From: Acidobacteriota bacterium
GTDB taxonomy: Bacteria > Acidobacteriota > Blastocatellia > Pyrinomonadales > Pyrinomonadaceae
DNA: 64,000 bases
Assembly (NCBI GenBank): GCA_016700075.1
Contig: CP065000.1
Location: 1,240,001-1,304,000 of the forward strand
Direction: 5' to 3'
Positions 25,587 through 33,032 of the stretch are shown one piece after another. The position numbers and the translations under genes were made by a program. The notes beneath the pieces are model-generated. The model saw nothing but the letters and a program-made list of their open reading frames with translations, was not told the DNA's origin and ran no database searches. How positions within the stretch are numbered: position 1 is the first letter of the stretch; every line of letters starts with the position of its first letter.

Positions 25587-26696
25587 ATGAAACGAGTCAC
25601 AAAAGCCGTAAAGGTTCGCGACATACAGATCGGCGGCGGTGCGCCGGTAGCCGTCCAGTCGATGACAAAGACGGACACGACCGACGTTGACGGCACATTA
25701 AAGCAGATCGAAGAAATGGTCGAGGCAGGCTGCGAGATAGTGCGTATCGCTGTGCCGGACGACGATGCCGCGGCCGCTCTTAAAGAGATCCGCAAACGCA
25801 CCGATGCTCCTCTTGTCGCGGACATTCATTTCCACTATAAACTCGCGCTCAAAGCACTCGAAGCAGGCATAGACAAACTGCGCATCAATCCCGGCAATAT
25901 CGGCCACATTGATCGTGTCCGGCAGGTGGTCCGCGCCGCCGAGGCTCAGAAGGTGCCCATTCGTATCGGCGTCAATGGAGGCTCACTTGAGAAGGACCTG
26001 CTGAAAAAGTACGGGACGGCCACACCTGAGGCGATGGTCGAAAGCGGCATGCGTCATGTCCGCATACTCGAAGACCTCGGTTTTGGCGACATCGTGATCT
26101 CGCTCAAGGCCTCGGATGTCAATCGCATGGTCGCTGCCTATCGGCTGATGTCTGAAAAGGTAGATTATCCGCTTCACCTGGGCGTTACCGAGGCTGGCAC
26201 GCCCTTTGGCGGAACTATAAAATCGGCCATCGGGCTTGGAATGCTCCTGCACGAAGGGATAGGCGATACGATCCGCGTTTCGCTTGCAGCCGAGCCGCAT
26301 GAAGAGGTCCGCGTCGGCTGGGAAATTTTGAAATCGCTTGAGCTTCGCAAACGCGGCGTTACAGTCGTCGCCTGCCCGACCTGCGGGCGGCTTGATATCG
26401 ACAACTTCGTCGAGATCGTTACCGAGGTCGAACGACGGCTCGCACACGTCGAAGAGCCGCTGCATCTTTCCATTATGGGCTGTGCCGTAAATGGCCCGGG
26501 CGAGGCCCACGATAGCCAGCTTGGCATTACTTTTGGCCGCAATGTTGGGATGATCTTCAAGGACGGCGTGCCGATGCGGCGGGTTGCGGGTGCGGACATC
26601 GTCGAGGAGTTTGTCAAAGAGGTCGAGCTGCTGCGAAAGGAAGGCTCTTCTGCAAAACCTCTCACCGAAGACAAGCCGCTCGTCCAGATCACCTAA
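25587..26696 (+). CDS. ispG: 4-hydroxy-3-methylbut-2-enyl diphosphate synthase (flavodoxin/ferredoxin)
   Basis: An Fe-S enzyme that converts methylerythritol cyclodiphosphate to HMBPP in the MEP pathway. It has the TIM-barrel motifs VQSMTKTDT, ADIHFHYKLAL and LRINPGNIG, and the C-terminal 4Fe-4S site in ACPTCGRLDID with the third Cys in IMGCAVNGPGEA. At 369 aa it is the short bacterial form without the large plant-type insert. It ends the dxr-rseP-ispG group, and a strong terminator follows at 26726. Confidence 0.97.
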   Translation: MKRVTKAVKVRDIQIGGGAPVAVQSMTKTDTTDVDGTLKQIEEMVEAGCEIVRIAVPDDDAAAALKEIRKRTDAPLVADIHFHYKLALKALEAGIDKLRINPGNIGHIDRVRQVVRAAEAQKVPIRIGVNGGSLEKDLLKKYGTATPEAMVESGMRHVRILEDLGFGDIVISLKASDVNRMVAAYRLMSEKVDYPLHLGVTEAGTPFGGTIKSAIGLGMLLHEGIGDTIRVSLAAEPHEEVRVGWEILKSLELRKRGVTVVACPTCGRLDIDNFVEIVTEVERRLAHVEEPLHLSIMGCAVNGPGEAHDSQLGITFGRNVGMIFKDGVPMRRVAGADIVEEFVKEVELLRKEGSSAKPLTEDKPLVQIT

Positions 26697-26725
26697 AGTC
26701 GAAACGTGAAAAGGTGGAAGTGTGA

Positions 26726-26754
26726 AAGGGCCGCAACCGGAGCGGCCCTTTTTT
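26726..26754 (+). terminator. Rho-independent terminator after ispG
   Basis: AAGGGCCGC (26726-26734) pairs perfectly with GCGGCCCTT (26742-26750) around a 7-base loop and runs into six T. It ends the plus-strand dxr-rseP-ispG transcript, and the convergent DUF2752 gene ends 31 bases further on. Confidence 0.9.
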
Positions 26755-26784
26755 CTTGTTCACCTTTTCACTATCGCACTATTG

Positions 26785-27225
26785 CTAAGGATAGAGCACC
26801 GTTAGCGGCCAAACCGGAATATTCCGTAGCACGCCGAAGACAAGCATTGTCACGAGCAGTCCGCCGATCAGATAAGGCGTATCAAGCCGAAGTTTCAGCC
26901 CGCGTCCGCGGATCGCCAGCAGCAACAGCGAAATAAAAGCCCATCCAAACACAAAGCTCCAGATCGGTATCATCGCGTTGAAATCGACCGCAGTTATTAC
27001 ATCGCCCCGGAATAGTGCGTGAAATCCGCGGGTCAGTCCGCAGCCCGGACATGCAAGGCCGGTCATCGTGAAAAGAGGGCACACGGGGAAAACGCCGGCG
27101 TCAGAAGGATCGAGCAGAGCGACCGCGACACATCCTCCGGCCATTGCGGCTACGCCGCCCGCGGCCAGCATTCTCTCTGCACGCGGCGAGATCGGAGAAC
27201 TTCTTACTGCATTTTCCAACTGCAT
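26785..27225 (-). CDS. DUF2752 membrane protein
   Basis: A 146-aa protein with the DUF2752 signature: CPLFTMTGLACPGCGLTR near the middle (paired cysteines and GLTR), preceded by one predicted membrane helix and followed by two more. The function of the family is unknown. It is the last gene of the minus-strand run starting at miaA, 6 bases after holB. It shows no link to replication, so its position may only reflect read-through expression. Confidence 0.88.
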   Translation of the reverse strand: MQLENAVRSSPISPRAERMLAAGGVAAMAGGCVAVALLDPSDAGVFPVCPLFTMTGLACPGCGLTRGFHALFRGDVITAVDFNAMIPIWSFVFGWAFISLLLLAIRGRGLKLRLDTPYLIGGLLVTMLVFGVLRNIPVWPLTVLYP

Positions 27226-27231
27226 CTATCC

Positions 27232-28272
27232 TCAATTTCCTGCCGCCATTTTTGTGAAAAGAGCGTCCATCGCGATGCGTCGATTAATATTTACGTCGAG
27301 CGACTCACGCAAGTTCTCGATCTCGGTATTCCACGCTGCCAGATGAGATCTGTCCGTTTCCTCAGCGATCAATGCCAGCTTATCTTCGAGGTCGGGATTC
27401 TTCAAATGCGTCGACTCTCCGCCGACGGAAATATGCCATACGTCGTTAATCAAAGACTGCAGCAGATCGAGCGACGTTTCAAAACTGTCTTTTTCCTTTC
27501 CGTCGGCGATGGCCTCAGACGTTTTCAATTGCGCTGCGCGATCACCCCGAAATACAGCGTTTTCTAATACTCCCAATACCCTTTCACGTCGTGCCTTGAG
27601 ATCATTAACGTCAAGTTCAACTGCACGCCCGATACTGCCCAATGCGAATTTCGCCGCCAGCCTGGCATCTTGCTGGTGAGATCCTTTGTGCTCGGTCAAA
27701 TAATGTTCGATATCGTGCTCTGAAACCGGAGAGAAACGGAGCTGCTGGCAACGCGACAGGATCGTCGGAAGCAGAGCATCAGGCCGCGAGGTCACCAAGA
27801 CGATGTGTGTCGAAGGTGCGGGCTCTTCGAGCGTTTTCAGCAGGGCGTTGGCCGCCGCATCGTTCATACGATCGGCATCGTCAACGATAAAGACCCGTGC
27901 TCTGCCCTCGTACGGGCGAAAATTCGCCTCTGATTCCAGGTGACGAATGGCATCGACCAGAATATTACGGCCATAGGGCATGACCATGCCTATGTCGAGA
28001 TGTTCGCTGATAATGACGCGTCTGTGAGCATCGCGGTCGTCCGATTTTGGAAGCTCAAAAACACCGGCTCGTTTGCATGCCGAGCACTTCTCGCAGGGTT
28101 CCAAGCCCTGTGGCTCGCTGCAGACAAAGGCCCTCGCAAGCTCGATCGCAAATTGCTTTTTGCCGATGCCGTCGATGCCTGTAAAAAGCATCGAATTCGG
28201 CACTCGGCCGCCCTCGATCAGCCGCCGGAGGGCCGATTTGATAAAAGCATTTCCGATGAGCCTTTCGAACAT
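27232..28272 (-). CDS. holB: DNA polymerase III delta' subunit
   Basis: A clamp-loader subunit of the AAA+ family, 346 aa. It has a P-loop-like GIDGIGKKQ (residues 17-25), a zinc module CEKCSACKRAG, the DEAD-box equivalent VDDADRMN, and the sensor 1/SRC arginine finger region SRCQQLRF. The C-terminal collar domain is present (about 215-346). Its start codon shares one base with the tmk stop (TGATG), so translation is coupled. The tmk-holB pairing is common in bacteria and supports the assignment. Confidence 0.92.
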   Translation of the reverse strand: MFERLIGNAFIKSALRRLIEGGRVPNSMLFTGIDGIGKKQFAIELARAFVCSEPQGLEPCEKCSACKRAGVFELPKSDDRDAHRRVIISEHLDIGMVMPYGRNILVDAIRHLESEANFRPYEGRARVFIVDDADRMNDAAANALLKTLEEPAPSTHIVLVTSRPDALLPTILSRCQQLRFSPVSEHDIEHYLTEHKGSHQQDARLAAKFALGSIGRAVELDVNDLKARRERVLGVLENAVFRGDRAAQLKTSEAIADGKEKDSFETSLDLLQSLINDVWHISVGGESTHLKNPDLEDKLALIAEETDRSHLAAWNTEIENLRESLDVNINRRIAMDALFTKMAAGN

Positions 28273-28898
28273 CAGTTAAGTAAATTCCCTATCAGCATCC
28301 TGACATCGTGTTCGATCGCGGCTACTCCGCGTCCCGCGTCGACGACACGAAAACGCTCAGGCTCGCGGTCCGCAATAGCTAGGTAGGCATTGCGAACGCG
28401 TGTGTAAAACTCTGCCGTCTCACCGTCCATCCGGTTCGCTCGCGATGCAGCATGGCGGTTTTCCATACGTTTAAAGGCAGTTTCGACCGGAATATCAAAA
28501 AATACTGTCAGGTCCGGCTCCAGTCCGCCCGTGGCAAGGCCGATCACCTCGGCGACCAGATCCGCGTCAAATCCGCGGCCGCCGCCCTGATATGCCTCGG
28601 TCGCATCCGCGTAACGGTCTGAGATGACGACCTTGCTTGCGGCGAGAGACGGCCGGATCAGATGTTCGACATGCTGCGCCCTGTCGGCGGCAAAAAGCAG
28701 CAGTTCAGCAAGCGGAGATACTGTTTCGTCCGATTCCAGAAATGTCGCACGCAGACGGCGTCCGAGAGGCGTTCCTCCCGGTTCGCAGGTGGTCACGACA
28801 TCGTGCCCCGAGGCACGCAAATACGTTTCGAGCGACCTCAACTGCGTGGTTTTGCCGCTGCCGTCGATGCCCTCGAATGTGATGAACTTGCCCTTCAA
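28272..28898 (-). CDS. tmk: thymidylate kinase
   Basis: This enzyme phosphorylates dTMP to dTDP. The P-loop FEGIDGSGKTTQ is at residues 8-19, the DR(Y/H) motif is in ISDRYADATEAYQGGGRG, and the LID region with Arg residues lies around NRMDGETAEFY. At 208 aa it is typical. It lies between hfq (6 bases upstream) and holB (1-base overlap) in a tightly packed minus-strand operon. Confidence 0.95.
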   Translation of the reverse strand: MKGKFITFEGIDGSGKTTQLRSLETYLRASGHDVVTTCEPGGTPLGRRLRATFLESDETVSPLAELLLFAADRAQHVEHLIRPSLAASKVVISDRYADATEAYQGGGRGFDADLVAEVIGLATGGLEPDLTVFFDIPVETAFKRMENRHAASRANRMDGETAEFYTRVRNAYLAIADREPERFRVVDAGRGVAAIEHDVRMLIGNLLN

Positions 28899-28904
28899 AA
28901 TGCG

Positions 28905-29126
28905 TTATTCGGACGCGGCTCTTTCCAGCGAAATGGACGAGATCGCGTGTTTGAAGATAAGGACCTCGGCCCCGGAAACGTCTAAGAGCACCGAGAACTT
29001 GTCAAAGCTCTTGATGCGGCCGGAAACCTTGGCTCCCTGCAAGAGATGGATCGCGACCACAATACGTTCGCGCCGTGCAGAATTTAGAAACGCATCCTGA
29101 ATGTTCTGGGACGATTGTTTTTCCAT
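28905..29126 (-). CDS. hfq: RNA chaperone Hfq
   Basis: A hexameric Sm-like RNA-binding protein mediating sRNA-mRNA pairing. The Sm1 region (VVAIHLLQGAKVSGRIKSFDKF) and the Sm2 signature IFKHAISSI (equivalent to YKHAI) are present. I chose ATG 29126 (73 aa) because it has a good ribosome-binding site (GGTGAGGG, about 5 bases upstream) and gives the family N-terminus QNIQDAFLN. In-frame ATG 29156 and GTG 29162 would add 10-12 residues and lie almost at the transcription start of the candidate promoter. The miaA-hfq order is conserved in many bacteria. Confidence 0.94.
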   Translation of the reverse strand: MEKQSSQNIQDAFLNSARRERIVVAIHLLQGAKVSGRIKSFDKFSVLLDVSGAEVLIFKHAISSISLERAASE

Positions 29127-29166
29127 AGTGCCCTCACCGGCCGCAATTTCACTCATAAACACGAAG

Positions 29167-29175
29167 ATTATAGCA
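29167..29175 (-). promoter_or_regulatory. extended -10 promoter for hfq in the miaA-hfq gap
   Basis: Read on the minus strand the sequence is TGCTATAAT, a perfect TATAAT with the TGn extension. No good -35 is visible, which is usual for extended -10 promoters. It lies in the 43-79 bases between the miaA stop and the hfq start and would allow hfq-tmk-holB to be transcribed apart from miaA. Confidence 0.55.
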
Positions 29176-29205
29176 AAGATTCAGATATTTGCAGGGGAAG
29201 TTTTC

Positions 29206-30153
29206 CTAATTTTGGGCAGACTCATGAATCTCTCTCAAGAGCTGACTTTGGACGTCGGCATCGCCGCCGAAACCCCGCAGCCAAACGGCGTCCGGCTCGC
29301 GGCGAAACCAGGTCAATTGGCGTTTGGCATAGTTTCGAACATCCTGTTTGCTCTTTTCAATGGCCGATCCGAGGTCGCGTTCGCCTCTAAGATACTCACA
29401 TACGCGGCGATAACCGTGAGCTCCCAGCGCATTGCCGCTCTCATTTATACCGGCCGCGATCAGTTGTTTCACCTCGTCAACAAGCCCCGCAGCAAAATGA
29501 GCATCTGTGCGTGCATTTATTCTTTCGTAGAGAACATCACGCGGCGGATCGAGGACAAAAAGCCGTATTCGTGAGGCAAAATCATGCGGCTCGGCACGTA
29601 GCGGCTGAACCTCGCTGATGCGTTTTCCGGTCTGAAAATAGAACTCAAGTGCCCGAATTGCACGAACATGATCCCGGCGTTCGATGCGGGCCGCGGCCGC
29701 GGGATCGATGCGGGTGAGCATGCGATAAAGATGTTCTACGCCGCGGCGTTTGTGAATGTTCTTGAACCTCTCACGCAGCTTGGCATCAGTTTTCGGGCTG
29801 TCAAAAAGCGGCTGCCGCAGCGTACGAAGATAAAATCCGGTTCCGCCGATCAACACGGGCACTTTGCCCCGCGATTCCACCTCGCGGATCTTTTCCACTG
29901 CATCGCGAGCCCAATCAGCGGCCGTGTAATTCACGTTCGGATCGACGTAATCGATCAGATGATGCGGAATTCCCTGCTTCTCTTCTTCACTCGGTTTCGC
30001 GGTCGCTATCTCGATGCCGCGGTATATCTGAACGGAGTCAAAATTGATGACCTCGCCGTCGATCTGCTTGCACAAAAACACACCGAGCACCGTCTTGCCC
30101 GAACACGTCGGACCTGAGACAGCGTAGATCGCCTTGGGCTTTTGCTCAGACAT
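29206..30153 (-). CDS. miaA: tRNA dimethylallyltransferase
   Basis: This enzyme transfers a dimethylallyl group from DMAPP to A37 of tRNAs reading UNN codons, using the product of the MEP pathway whose genes lie nearby. The P-loop GPTCSGKT is at residues 14-21, and other motifs include INFDSVQIYRGIEIATAKPS, HHLIDYVDP and LIGGTGFYLRTL. At 315 aa it has the usual length. It is located directly upstream of hfq as in many bacteria. Confidence 0.95.
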   Translation of the reverse strand: MSEQKPKAIYAVSGPTCSGKTVLGVFLCKQIDGEVINFDSVQIYRGIEIATAKPSEEEKQGIPHHLIDYVDPNVNYTAADWARDAVEKIREVESRGKVPVLIGGTGFYLRTLRQPLFDSPKTDAKLRERFKNIHKRRGVEHLYRMLTRIDPAAAARIERRDHVRAIRALEFYFQTGKRISEVQPLRAEPHDFASRIRLFVLDPPRDVLYERINARTDAHFAAGLVDEVKQLIAAGINESGNALGAHGYRRVCEYLRGERDLGSAIEKSKQDVRNYAKRQLTWFRREPDAVWLRGFGGDADVQSQLLREIHESAQN

Positions 30154-30191
30154 TCTGAGAAAAGATTAGCACGCAAACTGCTGACAGCATG

Positions 30192-31034
30192 CTACCTGGA
30201 ACTGGAAAATAAGAGTGCGGGATTTAGTTTGAACTGCAGCATTTTCGCGGATTCGCGGCCACCGTCACCGCCTTTTCGCTGCATAGTGATACGGCCGATC
30301 TTCAGGTTGCCGCTGCGTGTGACCTCGACGGGGCCTTCTGAAAAGAATCTGACCGCTTCGTCTGACGTCACGATGATGTGGCTTTTTTCGCCGCCGGGCT
30401 TCCACGCGACCATGAAAAAGTCCGCTTTGTTCGCTCCCTCGCCGCGGATCAGATCCTCGACAATACGCTGCTTATTACTGGTGAAAAACGCGACGACGTT
30501 TTCGCGGGCTTCCTTTTCCAACTCGGTCAGAAACATACGCTCCGGCCGCCGGGACTTGCCGTTTGGCGGGTCTTCGCCGACAAATAGCCGCATCGCCGCG
30601 ACGACGTCCGAGGGTATATTCCACATCTTCGCGTATTGCCGCAGCCATCGCTTGTCGATCTGATTAAAGCCGTTCGGACTCGAAACCAGCTTGATCGAAA
30701 TGCCGTGGCGAAACGTAGGCCCATCGATCGACTTGACCGTTACGACGACATCAGCCTTGTCGCCGTGCGGCTTGAATGCATAAACTGACTCGATCAAGGA
30801 TGGATCATGCCCCAACGTGCGTAGCCACGCCTTTGCATCCTCATCCTCACGCCATTTATTGAACTTGTCGCGGATCTCATCCTCGTTCCGAAACCCGCCC
30901 TTCGCCGTCTGCGAGCCGCGTTCGACCGCCGCCGAACGCACGGGCGCCTGAGCGAACGAAATCGATCCGCTTGCTGCGATCAACAGCAATAAAACAAGCC
31001 CGCGAATAGCGCTTTCCGCCTTTGTGTGTCGCAT
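30192..31034 (-). CDS. R.HinP1I-family restriction endonuclease homologue with a signal peptide
   Basis: 280 aa. Residues 1-30 form a clear signal peptide: a charged start (MRHTKAESAIR), the hydrophobic core GLVLLLLIAASGSISFA, and AQA at the likely cleavage site. From about residue 36 to the C-terminus the protein follows the type II enzyme R.HinP1I (cuts GCGC) as I recall its sequence. Shared stretches include GSxTAKxGFxNE, LVSxxxGFNQIDKxW, RRMF-like RMFLTE, IxRGxG and QRKGGDxGRE near 252-261. R.HinP1I has an SD-x18-QxK active site; here the equivalent is AD-x17-SxK (Asp95, Ser113, Lys115), so the Gln position is Ser. No DNA methyltransferase gene is in the window. A cytoplasmic form could only start at GTG codon 32, which has no visible ribosome-binding site. 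It lies 38 bases upstream of miaA on the same strand. Export and activity are inference. Confidence 0.8.
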   Translation of the reverse strand: MRHTKAESAIRGLVLLLLIAASGSISFAQAPVRSAAVERGSQTAKGGFRNEDEIRDKFNKWREDEDAKAWLRTLGHDPSLIESVYAFKPHGDKADVVVTVKSIDGPTFRHGISIKLVSSPNGFNQIDKRWLRQYAKMWNIPSDVVAAMRLFVGEDPPNGKSRRPERMFLTELEKEARENVVAFFTSNKQRIVEDLIRGEGANKADFFMVAWKPGGEKSHIIVTSDEAVRFFSEGPVEVTRSGNLKIGRITMQRKGGDGGRESAKMLQFKLNPALLFSSSR

Positions 31035-31238
31035 TGTTAACTCGGGAATGCCCCTTGATCACGATAGCGCAGAATGGCAAAGAGGTAGAATCTTGCGACA
31101 TCGGTATCCGACGGCCCAAATCGGTGCGTTGATAACGCAGAGAGTTTTTCCGGCAACTCAATACAACTGATCTGATCCTTGCCTCATCAGCGTTTTAAAG
31201 GCCACTAGAATTCGCTTTGGAAATGGCTAGATGGGCTA
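31035..31238. other. intergenic region between the endonuclease gene and the Gly-rich gene
   Basis: About 200 bases without a convincing gene. It must hold the minus-strand promoter of the endonuclease gene, but I could not identify clear -35/-10 boxes there. With the promoter and leader of the Gly-rich gene the full gap is 304 bases. Confidence 0.5.
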
Positions 31239-31264
31239 TTGACATTTTTTTGGGGGGGTATAAT
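31239..31264 (+). promoter_or_regulatory. consensus promoter with T7-G7 homopolymer spacer
   Basis: A perfect TTGACA (31239-31244) and a perfect TATAAT (31259-31264) are separated by 14 bases consisting only of seven T and seven G. The optimum spacer is 17. Homopolymer spacers between -35 and -10 are the classic layout of phase-variable promoters, where slippage changes spacing and expression. It drives the Gly-rich exported protein beginning at 31339. Confidence 0.65.
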
Positions 31265-31321
31265 GCGGGAAATTTCATGCTTCATTCTCAAATCTAATTC
31301 TGATCGAACACATTTTAGGGA

Positions 31322-31335
31322 AAGGAGGTCTCCTT
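31322..31335 (+). promoter_or_regulatory. near-perfect Shine-Dalgarno inside a short palindrome
   Basis: AAGGAGGT (31322-31329) sits 9 bases before ATG 31339 and decides that start. It lies in the palindrome AAGGAGGTCTCCTT, whose 5-base stem AAGGA/TCCTT could partly mask the site in the mRNA. Confidence 0.6.
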
Positions 31336-31338
31336 GCG

Positions 31339-32919
31339 ATGATCAGTTCTGTGTATGTGAAAGTCCGAAACTATTTAGTTGCTTCCGTGGTTTGTTTGCT
31401 ATTGTTCGCCTCGTTCAGCCTCTGTTTATTTTCTCAGGAGCGACAACAGCTTCCGACGGGTCCAAAACCTGATCAACGTCAGATCGACCGGATCAACGCG
31501 ACCGCGAAAAGGCTGGATTCGCTTCTAAAAGAATCGGCTCTCCCGATCTCCGGCTTTGATCTCATTGCCCGGAATTGGCGTGATCGAATTCGGGATAAGG
31601 CGGGGTTGATACCGCAATTTACCGAGTCTCGCCGGATCAATACTGCGGAGATCGCCGGAGTTTACGTTGGTGATGAGGTTGAATTTCCCGAACATACCAT
31701 ACTAACTTCGGACGTGCTGATAGTAGCTAATAGGATCCGATTCTTGGGCAGCGACATAAGGATATCCGGTCCCCATGCCGTATTTTTCTTCGCCCTTGAA
31801 TCTACTCAGACCGGATCTCCGCGAGGAAAGATCACTATCAATACAAGTGGTTTGGGGCGCAGAGAGGCTCACTTTGCGAAATGCCGAATGTCCGGCGAAA
31901 CTAACTGTAATTTGGACGGAAGCCCCTACACCAGTTCAGAGGTTCTTAGATTGATCGAACAAGACCAAAATACAAGTGGAGCTCCGGGTCAAGATGGGCC
32001 GAATGGAACTGACGGCTCAAATGGCGCGAACGGAAACGACGGAATGAATGGAAGTAACGGCTCATGCCTTACTCGAAATTTAAACGGTGAAAATGGTATA
32101 GACGGCGGTGATGGAGCTCACGGAGATGATGGGAGCATCGGTGGAAATGGCACTCCCGGTGGCAATGCCAATCCTATCATCTTTCATGCGAATCCAAATG
32201 ACCAGAACCCGGTTATCCTGATTGCGAACGGTGGATCCGGGGGAAATGGCGGGAATGGTGGACATGGAGGCTCAGGAGGAAACGGTGGACATGGCGGAAA
32301 AGGCGGGAACGGCGACGCATGTTCTTGTTCCGAGCTCGGGAACGGCGGCAATGGCGGTAATGGCGGCGACGGTGGAGCCAAGGGATACGGAGGAAACGGC
32401 GGTAACGGTGGTAACGGAGGAAACGGCGGCGATATTACGATCCACTATCCACCGTCCTACAATACTGGTCTGATATCGACATCCAGCGTTGGCGGCAATG
32501 GCGGTGCCCCCGGAACGGGAGGCTACACCGGTTCGCTTGGCATCCCTGGAACAGGCGGATCTCGCGGCGTCGCCGGCTCATATGGAACATGTTATGGCTC
32601 GAACGGAGCGGCCGGACTGAACGGCAATCTTTGGAAACACGGCGGAACCGCGCCATCACCCGGACAAGGAGGAAATGGCGGTGACGGAGGAGCGATTACT
32701 TATGTTCCGACAGGAGGTAGCGGCGGATACTATGAACCGGGAGGATTCGGCAACGGCTGCACACATTGGTTTTGGGTTTGGTACACATGCACGTTGCAGA
32801 ATGAGCGTGCAGATGGAAAGATGCCGACAAGGGGACGGCCGTCGTTAGATACAACGCTCTTCCCTATCGCTGCTTCCGTTCGGCCGCGTGACACGTCGTT
32901 AATGAAAGAGTCTGTTTGA
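31339..32919 (+). CDS. exported Gly-rich protein with collagen-like and GGX repeats
   Basis: 526 aa with an N-terminal signal peptide (hydrophobic core YLVASVVCLLLFASFSLCLF). Residues 35-210 form a non-repetitive domain with a beta-strand-rich part (ILTSDVLIVANRIRFLGSDIRISG). From about 213 the chain becomes G-X-Y triplets (GAPGQDGPNGTDGSNG, GIDGGDGAHGDDG). It then changes to long GGN/GGH/GGD runs up to about residue 470, interrupted by short cysteine-bearing segments (CSCSELG). Such repeats form collagen-like or polyglycine-II helical bundles. The tail has FWVWYTC and no recognisable anchor. I do not recognise a named family; an adhesin, surface layer or matrix protein is plausible. The start is fixed by the Shine-Dalgarno sequence at 31322. 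Expression may be phase variable through its promoter spacer. Confidence 0.85.
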   Translation: MISSVYVKVRNYLVASVVCLLLFASFSLCLFSQERQQLPTGPKPDQRQIDRINATAKRLDSLLKESALPISGFDLIARNWRDRIRDKAGLIPQFTESRRINTAEIAGVYVGDEVEFPEHTILTSDVLIVANRIRFLGSDIRISGPHAVFFFALESTQTGSPRGKITINTSGLGRREAHFAKCRMSGETNCNLDGSPYTSSEVLRLIEQDQNTSGAPGQDGPNGTDGSNGANGNDGMNGSNGSCLTRNLNGENGIDGGDGAHGDDGSIGGNGTPGGNANPIIFHANPNDQNPVILIANGGSGGNGGNGGHGGSGGNGGHGGKGGNGDACSCSELGNGGNGGNGGDGGAKGYGGNGGNGGNGGNGGDITIHYPPSYNTGLISTSSVGGNGGAPGTGGYTGSLGIPGTGGSRGVAGSYGTCYGSNGAAGLNGNLWKHGGTAPSPGQGGNGGDGGAITYVPTGGSGGYYEPGGFGNGCTHWFWVWYTCTLQNERADGKMPTRGRPSLDTTLFPIAASVRPRDTSLMKESV

Positions 32920-33032
32920 GTATGCGAAATTATCCATTCGCAATATGCGGGCTATTGGTAGCTGGCAGGTTTTGATTGACAACGAACTTTTGGATCATTT
33001 GGTCGGGCAACCAAGAGGATCGCCCAATTTAG

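Noticed and set aside
30192..31034. Search for a neighbouring GCGC methyltransferase or a depletion of GCGC sites
   Set aside because: No methyltransferase motifs (such as PCQ or ENV blocks) were found in neighbouring genes, and GCGC sites are frequent in the window, so a classical restriction-modification pair is not supported here.
32184..32381. Minus-strand Pro-rich frame opposite the Gly-rich gene
   Set aside because: It is the mirror of GGX codons; no start signal and no family resemblance.
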